The notes below the pieces were generated by a model. That model saw only the letters and a program-made list of their open reading frames with translations, had not been told where the DNA came from and made no database searches. Below are positions 1 through 7,750 of a stretch of 37,861 nucleotides of DNA, one piece after another. The position numbers and the translations under genes are program-made. Position 1 is the stretch's first letter, and the number at the start of each line of letters is the position of its first letter. Source of the stretch: Vibrio mytili (GTDB lineage Bacteria; Pseudomonadota; Gammaproteobacteria; Enterobacterales; Vibrionaceae); contig NZ_JXOK01000087.1 in NCBI RefSeq assembly GCF_000830505.1, positions 1-37,861 on the forward strand. Direction: 5' to 3'.

Positions 1-211
1 GAGTTTTTCTGGGGTTCCGGTCTGGTGTTAAGTGGTATGTATCTGCCCTGATTCGTGCTGTACAGACGAGAGAAGGTTCTGATGATGGATATCACTCTGA
101 TAGGGGAAGTGTGACTCTGTGGTGACTACGTGGCGTGTTTCGGCTGACCGAATGGAGCAGAGCTTACCGGAAGTAATTGTGGACCGGATATAGACCGGAC
201 CAGAAAAGACA
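1..211. other. Flanking sequence outside the element
   Basis: No convincing coding region is visible here. It lies on the 3' side of the tRNA-Ile fragment, so after tRNA-directed integration it should be the chromosome downstream of the original tRNA gene, or a neighbouring element in a tandem arrangement. The short motif GGACCGG occurs twice around 180-200. I see nothing else that I can name. Confidence 0.4.
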
Positions 212-239
212 AAGGCCCGTAGATTTCTCTACGAGCCTT
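212..239 (-). terminator. Rho-independent terminator downstream of the tRNA-Ile end
   Basis: A 12-bp stem (212-223 with 228-239) closes a 4-nt loop. The one imperfect pair is a G.U wobble when read on the minus strand. On that strand a T-rich tract follows the stem. It is where the terminator of a minus-strand tRNA ending at 248 would be expected. Confidence 0.7.
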
Positions 240-247
240 CTAGAATA

Positions 248-294
248 TGGTGGCCCCTCGCAGACTTGAACTGCGGACCAATCGATTATGAGTC
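248..294 (-). other. Attachment site: 3' fragment of tRNA-Ile(CAU)
   Basis: Read on the minus strand, these 47 bases contain an anticodon loop with CAT, the T arm (GTTCAAGTC) and an acceptor end finishing in GGGGCCACCA. This matches the 3' half of the minor isoleucine tRNA (ileX type, lysidine-modified CAU anticodon) as remembered from E. coli. Homology stops at 294, at the anticodon stem, and the D arm and 5' acceptor strand are missing, so this is not a working tRNA gene. A tyrosine integrase starts 245 bp away. The fragment is therefore best read as one att site of the island, with the intact tRNA at the other end, beyond the window. tRNA-Met(CAU) is the alternative identity; the GGGGCC acceptor end favours Ile2. 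Confidence 0.8.
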
Positions 295-538
295 CTACCA
301 GGTTCATTTTTATGAGTATGCAATGCTTGGTAATTTCTATTAAATTCAAATATTTATCTGTTTGTCTTTGTTGCGTTAGTTTGCATTGATTTTCATGTCA
401 CTTTTCTCTTGTCTGACCCATTACCTGACCTAGCTTTGCTTAGGTAGGAAGTTTGTCAATATCATTTTTGGCTGCTTTTAGGTTATGCCTGTTGACCTAG
501 AAAGTTAACTTCGCCAAAAAAGACAAGAGAAAATCAGA

Positions 539-1906
539 ATGTTAACTGTTACTAAAATTCAATCCGCGACCAGTCGTAAAAATTCCTATTATCTCTGGGA
601 TCAGTCAGGTCAACGAGGTATAGGGCGTTTGGGTGTAAAAATTTTCACTAGTGGGAAAAAGCAGTTCGTGTTTCGCTACTACCAGCAACAGAAAGAAAAA
701 TTTATCTCAATCGGTTTATTCAGTACACGTGCTGGCAGTATGACTCTTACAGAAGCTCGCGAGAAAGCCCAGGTCTTCTCACAACTGTTGCTCGGAGGAA
801 AAGATCCTAAATTGCATCTTGAACAACAAGAGAGCGAGCAGAAAAAAATTGATGCAGAGAGTAAAAGCTTAGGAACCATTGATGAGCTATTTCATAGCTA
901 TACGGAGCGCATGAAAATAGATGGAAAGAGAACGTATGAAGACGTGCGAAATGCGCTGGTACGAGAATTCTATCCATATATAGACAGAAACACCAAAGCG
1001 TGTGATGTAACGACTGATGATATTAAATACGTTATTAGTAAGATGATCCAGCGCGGAGCTATCACCCAAAGTAACCGAGTACGTAGCTATGTGATGGCGG
1101 CGTTTAACCATGGGATGCGCTTTGATAACGATCCTCGCTATTTCTCTTTAGAGTCGAAATTTGGCATAAAATACAATCCAGTAGCACCAATTCCTAAGCA
1201 AAAAGACGGAGAGCGCATTGGTGAAAGGTTCTTAGAATGGCGAGAGTTACGGCGTCTGCTAAAAGATCTTCGTGAAAACTATGATCTTGTACCCATCGGA
1301 CAAGATTTGAGGCACTTACTTCAACTGTGCATCTATCTAGGGGGGCAACGACCGTATGAGGTGATTACACTTGAATGGTGGAATGTTGATTGGGAAGAAA
1401 GATTTGTCTGCATTACCAAAGAACGTTCCAAGAACAAAAAAGATCATATCGTACCGTTGAACGGATTGGCTTTTGAAATACTTCAGAAACAATATGAGCT
1501 TTCTGGTGGTGGACGATATGTTTTTCCAAATCCTAAAGATGCAGAAGAACCCATGAGGACTAGTTCAATTTGTCGTGCAGTGACTCGTTATCGCGATGCC
1601 GTGGGGTTCGATAAGTTTGTGCCTAAGGATTTGCGTCGAACGTGTAAAACTTTGATGGGGGCATGCCGAATCAGCAAAGAAGTCAGGGATCGTATTCAAA
1701 ATCACGCCTTACAAGATGTAAGTACACGTCACTATGATCGCTATGACTATTTTGACGATAAGTTAGGTGGGCTTGAAACCTGGAGCAGTAAATTGAAAGA
1801 GTTGATTGGATATGTTCCACCAGCGTTGTCAGTTGTACCTTCCGCTGAAACGTTACCTTTTCCAGACATTAAAAGTACTCAGTCGCTAAGAGCTAATCTT
1901 AAATAA
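539..1906 (+). CDS. int: Tyrosine site-specific integrase (P4-type)
   Basis: 455 aa. The order is an N-terminal DUF4102-like arm-binding region (about 1-100), a core-binding SAM-like domain (about 110-210) and a catalytic domain (about 230-420). Visible catalytic elements are Arg271 in GGQRPYE, a lysine-rich beta-hairpin (294-301), K363-D-L-R366 in the position of HxxR, His389, and the nucleophile Tyr399 in RHYDRY. Replacement of the first box-II His by Lys is tolerated in this subfamily. It should integrate and excise the island at the tRNA-Ile site 245 bp upstream. The gene points away from that att site and ends at a hairpin terminator. The upstream region carries TGACCTAG twice (426-433, 493-500), possibly arm sites or an operator. 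The length is normal for island integrases. Confidence 0.95.
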   Translation: MLTVTKIQSATSRKNSYYLWDQSGQRGIGRLGVKIFTSGKKQFVFRYYQQQKEKFISIGLFSTRAGSMTLTEAREKAQVFSQLLLGGKDPKLHLEQQESEQKKIDAESKSLGTIDELFHSYTERMKIDGKRTYEDVRNALVREFYPYIDRNTKACDVTTDDIKYVISKMIQRGAITQSNRVRSYVMAAFNHGMRFDNDPRYFSLESKFGIKYNPVAPIPKQKDGERIGERFLEWRELRRLLKDLRENYDLVPIGQDLRHLLQLCIYLGGQRPYEVITLEWWNVDWEERFVCITKERSKNKKDHIVPLNGLAFEILQKQYELSGGGRYVFPNPKDAEEPMRTSSICRAVTRYRDAVGFDKFVPKDLRRTCKTLMGACRISKEVRDRIQNHALQDVSTRHYDRYDYFDDKLGGLETWSSKLKELIGYVPPALSVVPSAETLPFPDIKSTQSLRANLK

Positions 1907-1917
1907 AGATTGTTTTT

Positions 1918-1938
1918 GAAAGCCCCATTGGGGCTTTC
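1918..1938. terminator. Bidirectional terminator between int and the ATPase gene
   Basis: A perfect 9-bp stem, GAAAGCCCC/GGGGCTTTC, has a 3-nt loop. A T-rich stretch follows on the plus strand and there is an A/T tract on the other side. It sits between two convergent genes, so it probably ends both transcripts. Confidence 0.85.
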
Positions 1939-1956
1939 TGTTAATTTTGTTACTAC

Positions 1957-3288
1957 CTAGTTCTTGTCTAGATCATTCAGGTGATCAAGTAAGTATTCGG
2001 TGTAGTAAAGCGGCATCACGATGTGCTCTTTCTCTGTTGCTGGAGAGCCTTGAGTACCTGTAAGTTTGATTGTCTTGTGGGGCTTGCATTTCTCGATGTA
2101 GGATTGCAATGATTTCGCACGAGTTCGCTTACCGCTTTTTACTTCTACAGGTACGATTCGACCTAGGTCATCAGCGATAATGAACTCTATCTCTGCTCTT
2201 GCGTCTCTCCAAGAGAAGCTTGGTTCAATACCTAGCGCAGCGATTTCCTGTTGAACATGGTTTTCGGCGACATATCCCTTGTATTCATAGCCTTGCTGTT
2301 TGATTTCACGGTAACCAGTGCCGAGCATATGGTTCAATAGCCCGACATCAAAGAGAAATAGTTTAACCGTATTTTCCTTTTGATAAGCAGCTAAAGGAGA
2401 ACGAGGCTGCCCTTCAATAGGATGATTTTTTAAAGCAAGCCGACACTTGTGAAGCCATGTAATCGCACTTTCATATTCAGCATAGCGAGACTTGCGTTCG
2501 TGAACTCCCTTGAACTTAAACCGTTTAACGGAGTCGTCGAATACCGAAGATAGTTGAGCGGGAATACTTCGAAATACAGATTCGATTAGCTGTGCGTCCA
2601 CTTTTCCAGAGTACTTTCCGAAATCACGCATGTAGCCCTCAATTAAGTTCCTATGGACTTCAGATACGGCTTCAATGCGTTCAATAATACTGAGTTCTGA
2701 GTTTTCGAACCATGAGTTTACGGCTTCAGGCATGCCGCCAACAAAATAATAGTCGGTCAGTAGTTCGATTAATTTTGTATGAGCTGCTGGAGAATTCAGC
2801 TTTTGGTCAAACGCTTTTTGCAGTGCTTTTTCTCCAGATGCCCACAAGAACTCCCTGAAAGTCAGTGGCCTTAAATTGTGTTGCTCAACTTTTCCAACGG
2901 GAAAGGACGTGAGCAATCCGATATTTGAACCACTAGCAGCAACATAAGCTTTGGGAGCCTTTTCTGCAAAGTACTTAAGAGAGGTGACCGCTCTTGGACA
3001 TTCACCAATTTCATCTAAAATAAGAAGATCTGTTGATGGCTCGAAGATTTCTCCTGTTAATAGTTCAATGTTGGTGATGACGTCATCAGGGTTTAGAGAG
3101 CCTGAAAAAGCTTCAATTAACTCAGGGCTTTCTAGGAAATCGATTCTTATGACATTTTCGAATGTACTTCCTAATAGCTCCTGTAATAAGAATGTTTTAC
3201 CAGTTTGTCTAGCACCGTCAATCAGCAAAGGCTTCCTTGTCGGCTTGTCTTTCCAGGCGAGTAGGTTTTCAAGTAGTGTTCGTTTCAT
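1957..3288 (-). CDS. AAA_14 / DUF4143 family ATPase
   Basis: 443 aa. Walker A is GARQTGKT (25-32) and Walker B is LLILDE (Asp92, Glu93). The N-terminal P-loop domain is of the ORC/STAND-like AAA_14 type. The C-terminal DUF4143 region has a PD-(D/E)XK-like arrangement: acidic E366/E368, then the E382-V-K384 triad in VPVEVKSGK. Members of this family are common in mobile elements; their biochemical role is poorly defined. A good ribosome binding site (GAGG) lies just upstream of the ATG. The promoter region holds three evenly spaced GCGC boxes, listed separately, which suggest tight control. The gene is convergent with int and stands alone. Confidence 0.85.
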   Translation of the reverse strand: MKRTLLENLLAWKDKPTRKPLLIDGARQTGKTFLLQELLGSTFENVIRIDFLESPELIEAFSGSLNPDDVITNIELLTGEIFEPSTDLLILDEIGECPRAVTSLKYFAEKAPKAYVAASGSNIGLLTSFPVGKVEQHNLRPLTFREFLWASGEKALQKAFDQKLNSPAAHTKLIELLTDYYFVGGMPEAVNSWFENSELSIIERIEAVSEVHRNLIEGYMRDFGKYSGKVDAQLIESVFRSIPAQLSSVFDDSVKRFKFKGVHERKSRYAEYESAITWLHKCRLALKNHPIEGQPRSPLAAYQKENTVKLFLFDVGLLNHMLGTGYREIKQQGYEYKGYVAENHVQQEIAALGIEPSFSWRDARAEIEFIIADDLGRIVPVEVKSGKRTRAKSLQSYIEKCKPHKTIKLTGTQGSPATEKEHIVMPLYYTEYLLDHLNDLDKN

Positions 3289-3335
3289 CTAGCCACCTCA
3301 GTTAAAGTGCTTATCTGGTTGAGTGTATATTACAC

Positions 3336-3417
3336 AAAAATGCGCAATTAAATGTAAGATGTAACATTTTTTTGCGCTTAAAAGAGATGGTTTTGACATT
3401 TTTTATGCGCGTAAAAG
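3336..3417 (-). promoter_or_regulatory. Promoter region with three phased TGCGC boxes
   Basis: Three similar boxes, roughly TGCGCNNTAAA inside A/T runs, start at 3341, 3373 and 3406. Their spacing of 32 and 33 bp is about three helical turns, so all would lie on one face of the helix. The box nearest the gene overlaps the probable promoter of the ATPase gene: a TAATAT -10-like element reads on the minus strand just downstream of it. This is the layout of an operator bound cooperatively by a repressor. The regulator is unknown. Confidence 0.5.
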
Positions 3418-3522
3418 TGTTTAGAGTGATTTCTATGTGAATGATAGTGTTGGGGCTGTGAGGTGATGGATCTATGCATCATTTCTGTTTGGTTGCTTCA
3501 CAAGGGCAATGATCACAGTGAG

Positions 3523-3540
3523 AAGGCCCTAGCGGGCTTT
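3523..3540 (-). terminator. Hairpin downstream of the phosphoesterase gene
   Basis: The 7-bp stem AAGGCCC/GGGCTTT has one G.T pair and a TAGC loop. It lies 30 bp past the stop of the minus-strand phosphoesterase gene. The U tract is poor, so termination is likely but not certain. Confidence 0.45.
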
Positions 3541-3570
3541 CAGATACCAAAGTTTCTTGCTGGCTAGCTC

Positions 3571-4353
3571 TTATAGGTAATAAGCTTTATTAGTAAGTAA
3601 TCCACTAGTTAAGCGTACAGAACCCTTGGGATTAGAAATGAATGTGGTACTACCGCCTGCGATCACTTTCTCTACAGCATCATGTTGATGCCCTGCAACC
3701 CAGAACCTCGCTTTTGAGATCAACTCATTACTCAACCCTGCATGGTAGTAGGGGGCATAAACACTATTGGCATTTTCTTCTGTCGCGAAAGCTTCTTTAG
3801 AAGGAAGATGATGTGAAACAACAAGATCTACTTTCTCAGGGAGGTTATTGACGAATGCTTTGTACTGCTCTTCAATTATAGAGCTGTCAATAAACTTAGC
3901 GTCGTTCATCAACTCAGAATATACATTTACAAGCTCGACCGAATAGGTGTGAATGGGAAACCAAAGGGTTCCACCGAAGATAGTGAATCCGTTCAATTCA
4001 ATCGACTCATTGTTCAAAAAGAACAGGTTTTCAGTGGTATCGCTATGAGCCTTAAGCTTTGCTAATACTGAATTCTTAGAAACGTTGAGAGAACCAGAGT
4101 TAGTATTAGATTCGCACTCACTTGTATATCGGTAGGATTTACTCTTATTGCTATACCATTCATGGTTTCCAGCAACCATGATGACCGCCTTAAAGTGGCG
4201 GCAAAGTACATTCTTTACGTATGCTATGCCTAATAGACCGTTTGCCGTGTCACCAGCAACAACCAACGTGGCTTCTTTATCGAACTCATGCCAAAAATCG
4301 CGGCGTATTCCGTGAGTGTCCAGGTGTAGGTCAGAAACAACGTAAAACTTCAA
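3571..4353 (-). CDS. Calcineurin-like metallophosphoesterase
   Basis: 260 aa with the complete metallophosphatase signature: D8-x-H10 (SDLHLD), G34-D35, G-N63-H64-E, His181 in VSHHLP, and G221-H-Q-H224. The residues for a two-metal phosphoesterase centre are therefore present. The substrate (nucleic acid, cyclic nucleotide or phosphoprotein) cannot be told. No signal peptide is visible, so it is probably cytoplasmic. The start is TTG at 4353: no in-frame ATG lies upstream, and AAGG sits about 10 nt before it. An out-of-frame ATG between that site and the TTG opens a three-codon ORF whose TGA overlaps the TTG, which might reduce translation. It is monocistronic, with no obvious partner. Confidence 0.85.
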   Translation of the reverse strand: MKFYVVSDLHLDTHGIRRDFWHEFDKEATLVVAGDTANGLLGIAYVKNVLCRHFKAVIMVAGNHEWYSNKSKSYRYTSECESNTNSGSLNVSKNSVLAKLKAHSDTTENLFFLNNESIELNGFTIFGGTLWFPIHTYSVELVNVYSELMNDAKFIDSSIIEEQYKAFVNNLPEKVDLVVSHHLPSKEAFATEENANSVYAPYYHAGLSNELISKARFWVAGHQHDAVEKVIAGGSTTFISNPKGSVRLTSGLLTNKAYYL

Positions 4354-4510
4354 ACTATCATGGCCTTAAGATTGATTGACTACTTCATGCATGGTACATG
4401 GATTATTTGGATTAGAGAAGTGAGCATATGCGCTAAGCATTTCTACTCAAGGTACTTGAAGGGTGCTTTTGAACAGGACAATGATTGGACGTGTTGTTTG
4501 ATTTTTCGGC

Positions 4511-4575
4511 ACTAAGATTAGACACTAACTTTTAGTGTCTAAATCTTAGTTGTTATTAACAATTTGAAATTGTTA
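4511..4575. repeat. Two adjacent palindromes in an intergenic region
   Basis: The first (4511-4550) has 18-19-bp arms around TTAGACACTAA with a 3-nt loop and one bulged base. The second (4557-4575) is TAACAATTT-G-AAATTGTTA, with perfect 9-bp arms. Both are AT-rich, so they resemble operators or a cruciform more than a strong terminator. They lie between the divergent phosphoesterase gene and the decayed plus-strand gene that follows. Confidence 0.6.
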
Positions 4576-4597
4576 GTTTTTAGTTGAGGTGCTTTGA

Positions 4598-4884
4598 TTT
4601 GGCAACATCGTTGAGGCTAGCAAAAGTGTTAGTGTGCTCCGTAACTACGGCAGGCATTTTTATGAGTGAGGCTTATATGAAGAGCGAGGTTAAGGCTAAA
4701 AAAGTGATAACGAGCAAGCCGACTAACATGATCGTGACGTTGCGCTAGATGGGGTTATTGACTTGCTCGATTACGATATCTCTACCAAACACAGGTATGG
4801 TAGTTTGAAGTAACTGAAGCCCTCACAGAGCAGCTGGAAGAGAGCATTGGTGACGAGCAGGTTGACCTAGACGGAAAGTATTAA
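4598..4884 (+). pseudogene. Decayed small gene of unknown family
   Basis: Three consecutive protein-like stretches are readable in different frames: NIVEASKSVSVLRNYGRHFY, then KSEVKAKKVITSKPTNMIVT, then EVTEALTEQLEESIGDEQVD followed by a TAA. Together they would make a protein of about 95 aa with at least two frameshifts and an in-frame stop. A canonical terminator follows 21 bp after the stop, which supports a former gene on this strand. I do not recognise the family. It could be chance coding, though the low-complexity-free composition argues against that. Confidence 0.4.
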
Positions 4885-4905
4885 GAATAACCCCTATTTG
4901 AGGTT

Positions 4906-4929
4906 GCACAGCATAAAGCTGTGCTTTTT
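4906..4929 (+). terminator. Rho-independent terminator
   Basis: Perfect 7-bp stem GCACAGC/GCTGTGC, ATAAA loop and a run of five T. It follows the decayed plus-strand gene and faces the 3' end of the minus-strand HTH gene. Confidence 0.85.
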
Positions 4930-4963
4930 AAGCGGCATACGCCGCAGTAACGAGTGATAGACA

Positions 4964-5350
4964 TCATGCACAATATCTTTCTTGCAGTGTATCCTCTAAT
5001 TCTTTGCCCAGAATAATTTCAAAGTCAGTAAATAAAGCGACGGGACGAGAAGTATTGTCTTTCTTCTCTATTTGGATAAACCCTTTCGATGATAGTAAGT
5101 GGAGTGTACGTGACAGTTTACGAGTATTATGACCGCTGATGTCCGCAAGTTCAGCTAGATTTTCAGGCTTTTCCCTACTCATCAGGAGCATTAGCTCGAT
5201 ATTTTCATTACACAGTAACTTTGATACTTCATCTAGTGATGTGAACCAAAATGTCGGTAGATACTTGCTATGACTAATGTTGCCTGCGGCCACACTAGTC
5301 ATGTGCCTACGAATGAGGTCTTCTGACATAACTCCAATACGAGCTTTCAT
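4964..5350 (-). CDS. Winged-HTH transcriptional regulator (COG4190 / HVO_A0114-like)
   Basis: 128 aa. The segment from about 50 to 105 reads as a winged helix-turn-helix: repeated leucines, then LAELADISGHNTRKLSRTL as the recognition unit and LLSSKGFIQIEK as the wing. The opening motif MKARIGVMSEDLIRRHM and the terminal FTDFEIIL are typical of COG4190-type regulators, some of which act as antitoxins beside DUF6516 toxins. No DUF6516-like gene is visible next to it, so it may be an orphan or a regulator of neighbouring genes. A strong Shine-Dalgarno sequence, GGGAGGG, precedes the ATG. Autoregulation is plausible but not shown. Confidence 0.6.
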   Translation of the reverse strand: MKARIGVMSEDLIRRHMTSVAAGNISHSKYLPTFWFTSLDEVSKLLCNENIELMLLMSREKPENLAELADISGHNTRKLSRTLHLLSSKGFIQIEKKDNTSRPVALFTDFEIILGKELEDTLQERYCA

Positions 5351-5626
5351 TACTATCCCTCCCAGAACGAAATAACAAAACCCTAGTGTATAAAACGCTG
5401 CTCTGAAAGAAAAAGTGGATAGTTATATTCAACGAAAAAACGATACTATCGGACACAACTTTCGAGATCGTGAGGATAATAGAAACAATGAAATCCTAGT
5501 ATCATTGAGCCTTTTTTCGGGTCACCCTATCCTAAGGTCTACGAGGCTCTTCACTAGAAAAACACTTGTGTATTAGCTGACCAATCAAGACTAGAGAGTT
5601 GGTTTTCGTGTGACTCATGGGGGGGC

Positions 5627-5658
5627 AAAGTAAACTAGTTGCAGTGTTAGTTTGCTTT
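5627..5658 (+). terminator. Possible terminator or attenuator before the DUF2913-like gene
   Basis: AAAGTAAACTA pairs with TAGTTTGCTTT over 11 bp with one mismatch, and TCTTTTT follows. It lies 40 bp before the next gene, in an otherwise featureless gap of 348 bp (5351-5698). The stem is AT-rich, so its strength is doubtful. Confidence 0.4.
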
Positions 5659-5698
5659 TCTTTTTATATGTTAGAATAACAGCATGAGTAAATAATCA

Positions 5699-6283
5699 AT
5701 GCTTACAATGTCAGAACAATTATATTACAAGCTTTTAAAATCTACTTTTGAAAATGCACTGCTTCATCTTTACTTTAAAGTCAGCGCGTCTCAAAGCTTT
5801 GTCAAAGAAGAGCAACGCAACAAAATCCTCATTGATTTCTTAAAACCAAAATTGAAAGAGCAACGCTATTCACTTATCAAAAAGAATTTAAAAACCATCT
5901 GTTTAATGAAAAATAAGTTTGGGTCAATCGAGAAATATTTAAATGGGATTGTACAGCAATATAGTTCAATCAAGAGCAAGAGTGATGTAGACAAACTCTA
6001 TGAGTTGCTTGAGCAGCTTGAGAAGGCAGGGTTTGAAACAAAGTTGATTGAAGAAACTCCAACACAGAATCAAGATGTTGTTTATTTAGATAGAGCACAC
6101 ATTAACAACTGTTTCGATGAGTATGACAATCACCAGGTTGCGCCCATTTCTTTGCTCATTCATACAGAACAAATAGTTAAGTTCACTCAATCCCTAGATG
6201 AGCAAGCTTATTTTGAATATGAAGTATTTCAAGTTAATAAATCATTGAAGAGCTATCACTATCGCTTACACCCTCGTTCCTGA
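5699..6283 (+). CDS. DUF2913-like protein
   Basis: 194 aa, soluble, with no signal peptide. It is helical and lysine-rich at the N terminus. The central MKNKFGSIEKYLNGIVQQY and the segment LDRAHINNCFDEYDNHQVAP-ISLLI resemble the DUF2913 family, a protein of unknown function frequent in Vibrio and Shewanella mobile DNA. ATGs at 5699 and 5708 are both possible starts, and neither has a strong ribosome binding site. A hairpin plus T tract lies just downstream. It is monocistronic, and no function can be inferred. The family call rests on remembered motif layout and should be checked with a profile search. Confidence 0.55.
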   Translation: MLTMSEQLYYKLLKSTFENALLHLYFKVSASQSFVKEEQRNKILIDFLKPKLKEQRYSLIKKNLKTICLMKNKFGSIEKYLNGIVQQYSSIKSKSDVDKLYELLEQLEKAGFETKLIEETPTQNQDVVYLDRAHINNCFDEYDNHQVAPISLLIHTEQIVKFTQSLDEQAYFEYEVFQVNKSLKSYHYRLHPRS

Positions 6284-6305
6284 TTGCTGAACATATAAAA
6301 ATAAT

Positions 6306-6352
6306 AGTTCCAAGTATTTCGAATATTTCATAATGTAGTCTTGGAACTTTTC
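6306..6352 (+). terminator. Terminator after the DUF2913-like gene
   Basis: AGTTCCAAG (6306-6314) pairs perfectly with CTTGGAACT (6340-6348) across a 25-nt loop, then TTTCTG follows. It starts 22 bp after the stop codon. The long loop lowers confidence. Confidence 0.5.
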
Positions 6353-6533
6353 TGTACCAAATGTTTAGTTATTCGACTTTACCTTGATACATATTATAAA
6401 AATACTTCAAGAACAATATGTTAAGAATTACGCCTTTTCTACTATATCCTGGAAGAATCCTCATAGGATGTTGTTGGTTGCCAATTCATTGGTGCGGATA
6501 AGCATTACATTTTCCAATGTCAGGAACATCACA

Positions 6534-7330
6534 GGGCTTTGTTAAGTAATTCGGATAGATAACCAAACCACCTGAGCATTGTAATTTCTCATGTATATCT
6601 TCCTACCAAGCGACTGCCGCACTCTATACATCGTACTTTTTGAGAGTAAATGCTTGCAATAACGATATCGCTTTTTTAACTTTTTGTTCAAGCCGTAAAG
6701 CTTCTGGCAAACTACCGCTAAGATCGAGAGTGGCTTTTTCTTGTAGAGATTAGCGGAACAGCTCGCTTAACCCGTATAGTATTGTGACAACTCCTTGTAT
6801 CATAAGCTCCATCACCAGATATCTCGATAATTCTTCGGCGTGTTTGATTTACAAAGTTAAGAAGGACTTCTGTATCGTAACATGAGATAAACTCAGTTCT
6901 TCTGCGATTATTTTGTGAGTGCAGCGTCGGATACTAAATGCAAATTTTCTCAAACTCTACGCATCCGTCAGTACCATGATTTTTGACCTTCCGTTTACCT
7001 TCGCCATAAACCTTGAGGCTGCCAGTATCAGTGGCTAGGTACTGTATTGCACCTCCAGTTTTTGTCTCAAAAGAGACCGCAACTTGTTTAACTAAAAGAC
7101 TGATACAAATGAAGTATGAGAAGGTAAGAGTAGTATTAGACAACATAAACAAGGAATCGATAAACTGATTACATGCTAGTGTTGTTGTTTTTTTATTCAC
7201 CTTCAGTACGGTAGTGATGGCTAAGTCGATGAATCGACGAGGTCTGCTACGGTTGATTAACGCTTTGTTGTACTGTTGCAGTTAGTTTTATTATAACTAG
7301 GTCTCGCATAGGCCTAAGATGATTAACTGA
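6534..7330 (-). mobile_element. Decayed IS5-family (IS903-like) insertion sequence
   Basis: Read on the minus strand from about 7330 down, fragments of an IS5-family transposase appear in several frames: LQQYNKALINR, then RPRRFIDLAITTVLKVNK, then VSFETKTGGAIQYLATDTGS-LKVYGEG, then TDTEVLLNFVNQTRRRIIEI-SGDGAYDTRSCH, then AMYRVRQSLG-like remnants and LNKAL. The catalytic order is recognisable (D in ATDTG, D in GDGAYD), but stops and frameshifts abound. A block between INR and RPRR is deleted. One terminal repeat, GGGCTTTGTTAAGTAA, remains at 6534; the other end is lost. The 88-aa open frame at 6934-7200 is only a piece of this transposase. The element is dead. Confidence 0.85.
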
Positions 7331-7473
7331 TATACACGTTTAGCTGTTAAGTTATTGGTTTATTTTTAATCTAATTGCCCCCAACCAAACCGTTGAACTA
7401 AAACTTACCAAACTTGGAAAGGCTATGGAAGATAAATAGTTTATTGACGGTAGCGAAAAAATAAAAATAGGAT

Positions 7474-7510
7474 AGACAATATCAAGTCAAATAAAGATAT
7501 GATATTGTCT
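7474..7510 (-). terminator. Terminator of the c-di-GMP operon
   Basis: AGACAATATCA (7474-7484) and TGATATTGTCT (7500-7510) form a perfect 11-bp stem. On the minus strand, TATTTTTATTTTTT follows shortly after. It lies about 90 bp beyond the last small gene of the operon. An operator role cannot be excluded. Confidence 0.55.
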
Positions 7511-7597
7511 TAATTTATTAGTCGATTTGATAAGTTAAAATTTTATTTCATTATTCTTAATGAAACTTTCAAATATAATGATTTAAATTAATTGTAT

Positions 7598-7750
7598 TTA
7601 ACCTTTTTGTGTGAATTTAATGAAAAACCTATAGTCTTTAAAGATAAATCCACAATCTTTACAAAGAAATTTTTTCTTGATTATAATTTTCTCTATAAAC
7701 TTTCTTTCTATTCTATAGAATCCAAAACTAGAACAGTTTCTACACTTCAT
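7598..7750 (-). CDS. Small zinc-ribbon-like protein (50 aa)
   Basis: The 50-residue frame starts at an ATG that directly abuts the TAG of the GGDEF-EAL gene (TAGATG) and has AAGAG just upstream, which suggests translational coupling. The protein has CRNC near its start and CKDC at 30-33, a CxxC...CxxC pattern expected for a zinc ribbon. The rest is rich in Lys, Phe and Ile. It shares the extreme AT bias of the operon. I know of no function. The location suggests a partner or regulator of the c-di-GMP enzymes. The frame could be fortuitous, but its start position and paired cysteines argue against that. Confidence 0.6.
   Translation of the reverse strand: MKCRNCSSFGFYRIERKFIEKIIIKKKFLCKDCGFIFKDYRFFIKFTQKG

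Noticed and set aside
248..294. Intact tRNA gene
   Set aside because: Homology ends at the anticodon stem; the D arm and 5' acceptor strand are missing.
6934..7200. Independent 88-aa membrane-like gene
   Set aside because: Its residues align with the middle of an IS5-family transposase whose other parts lie in other frames around it.
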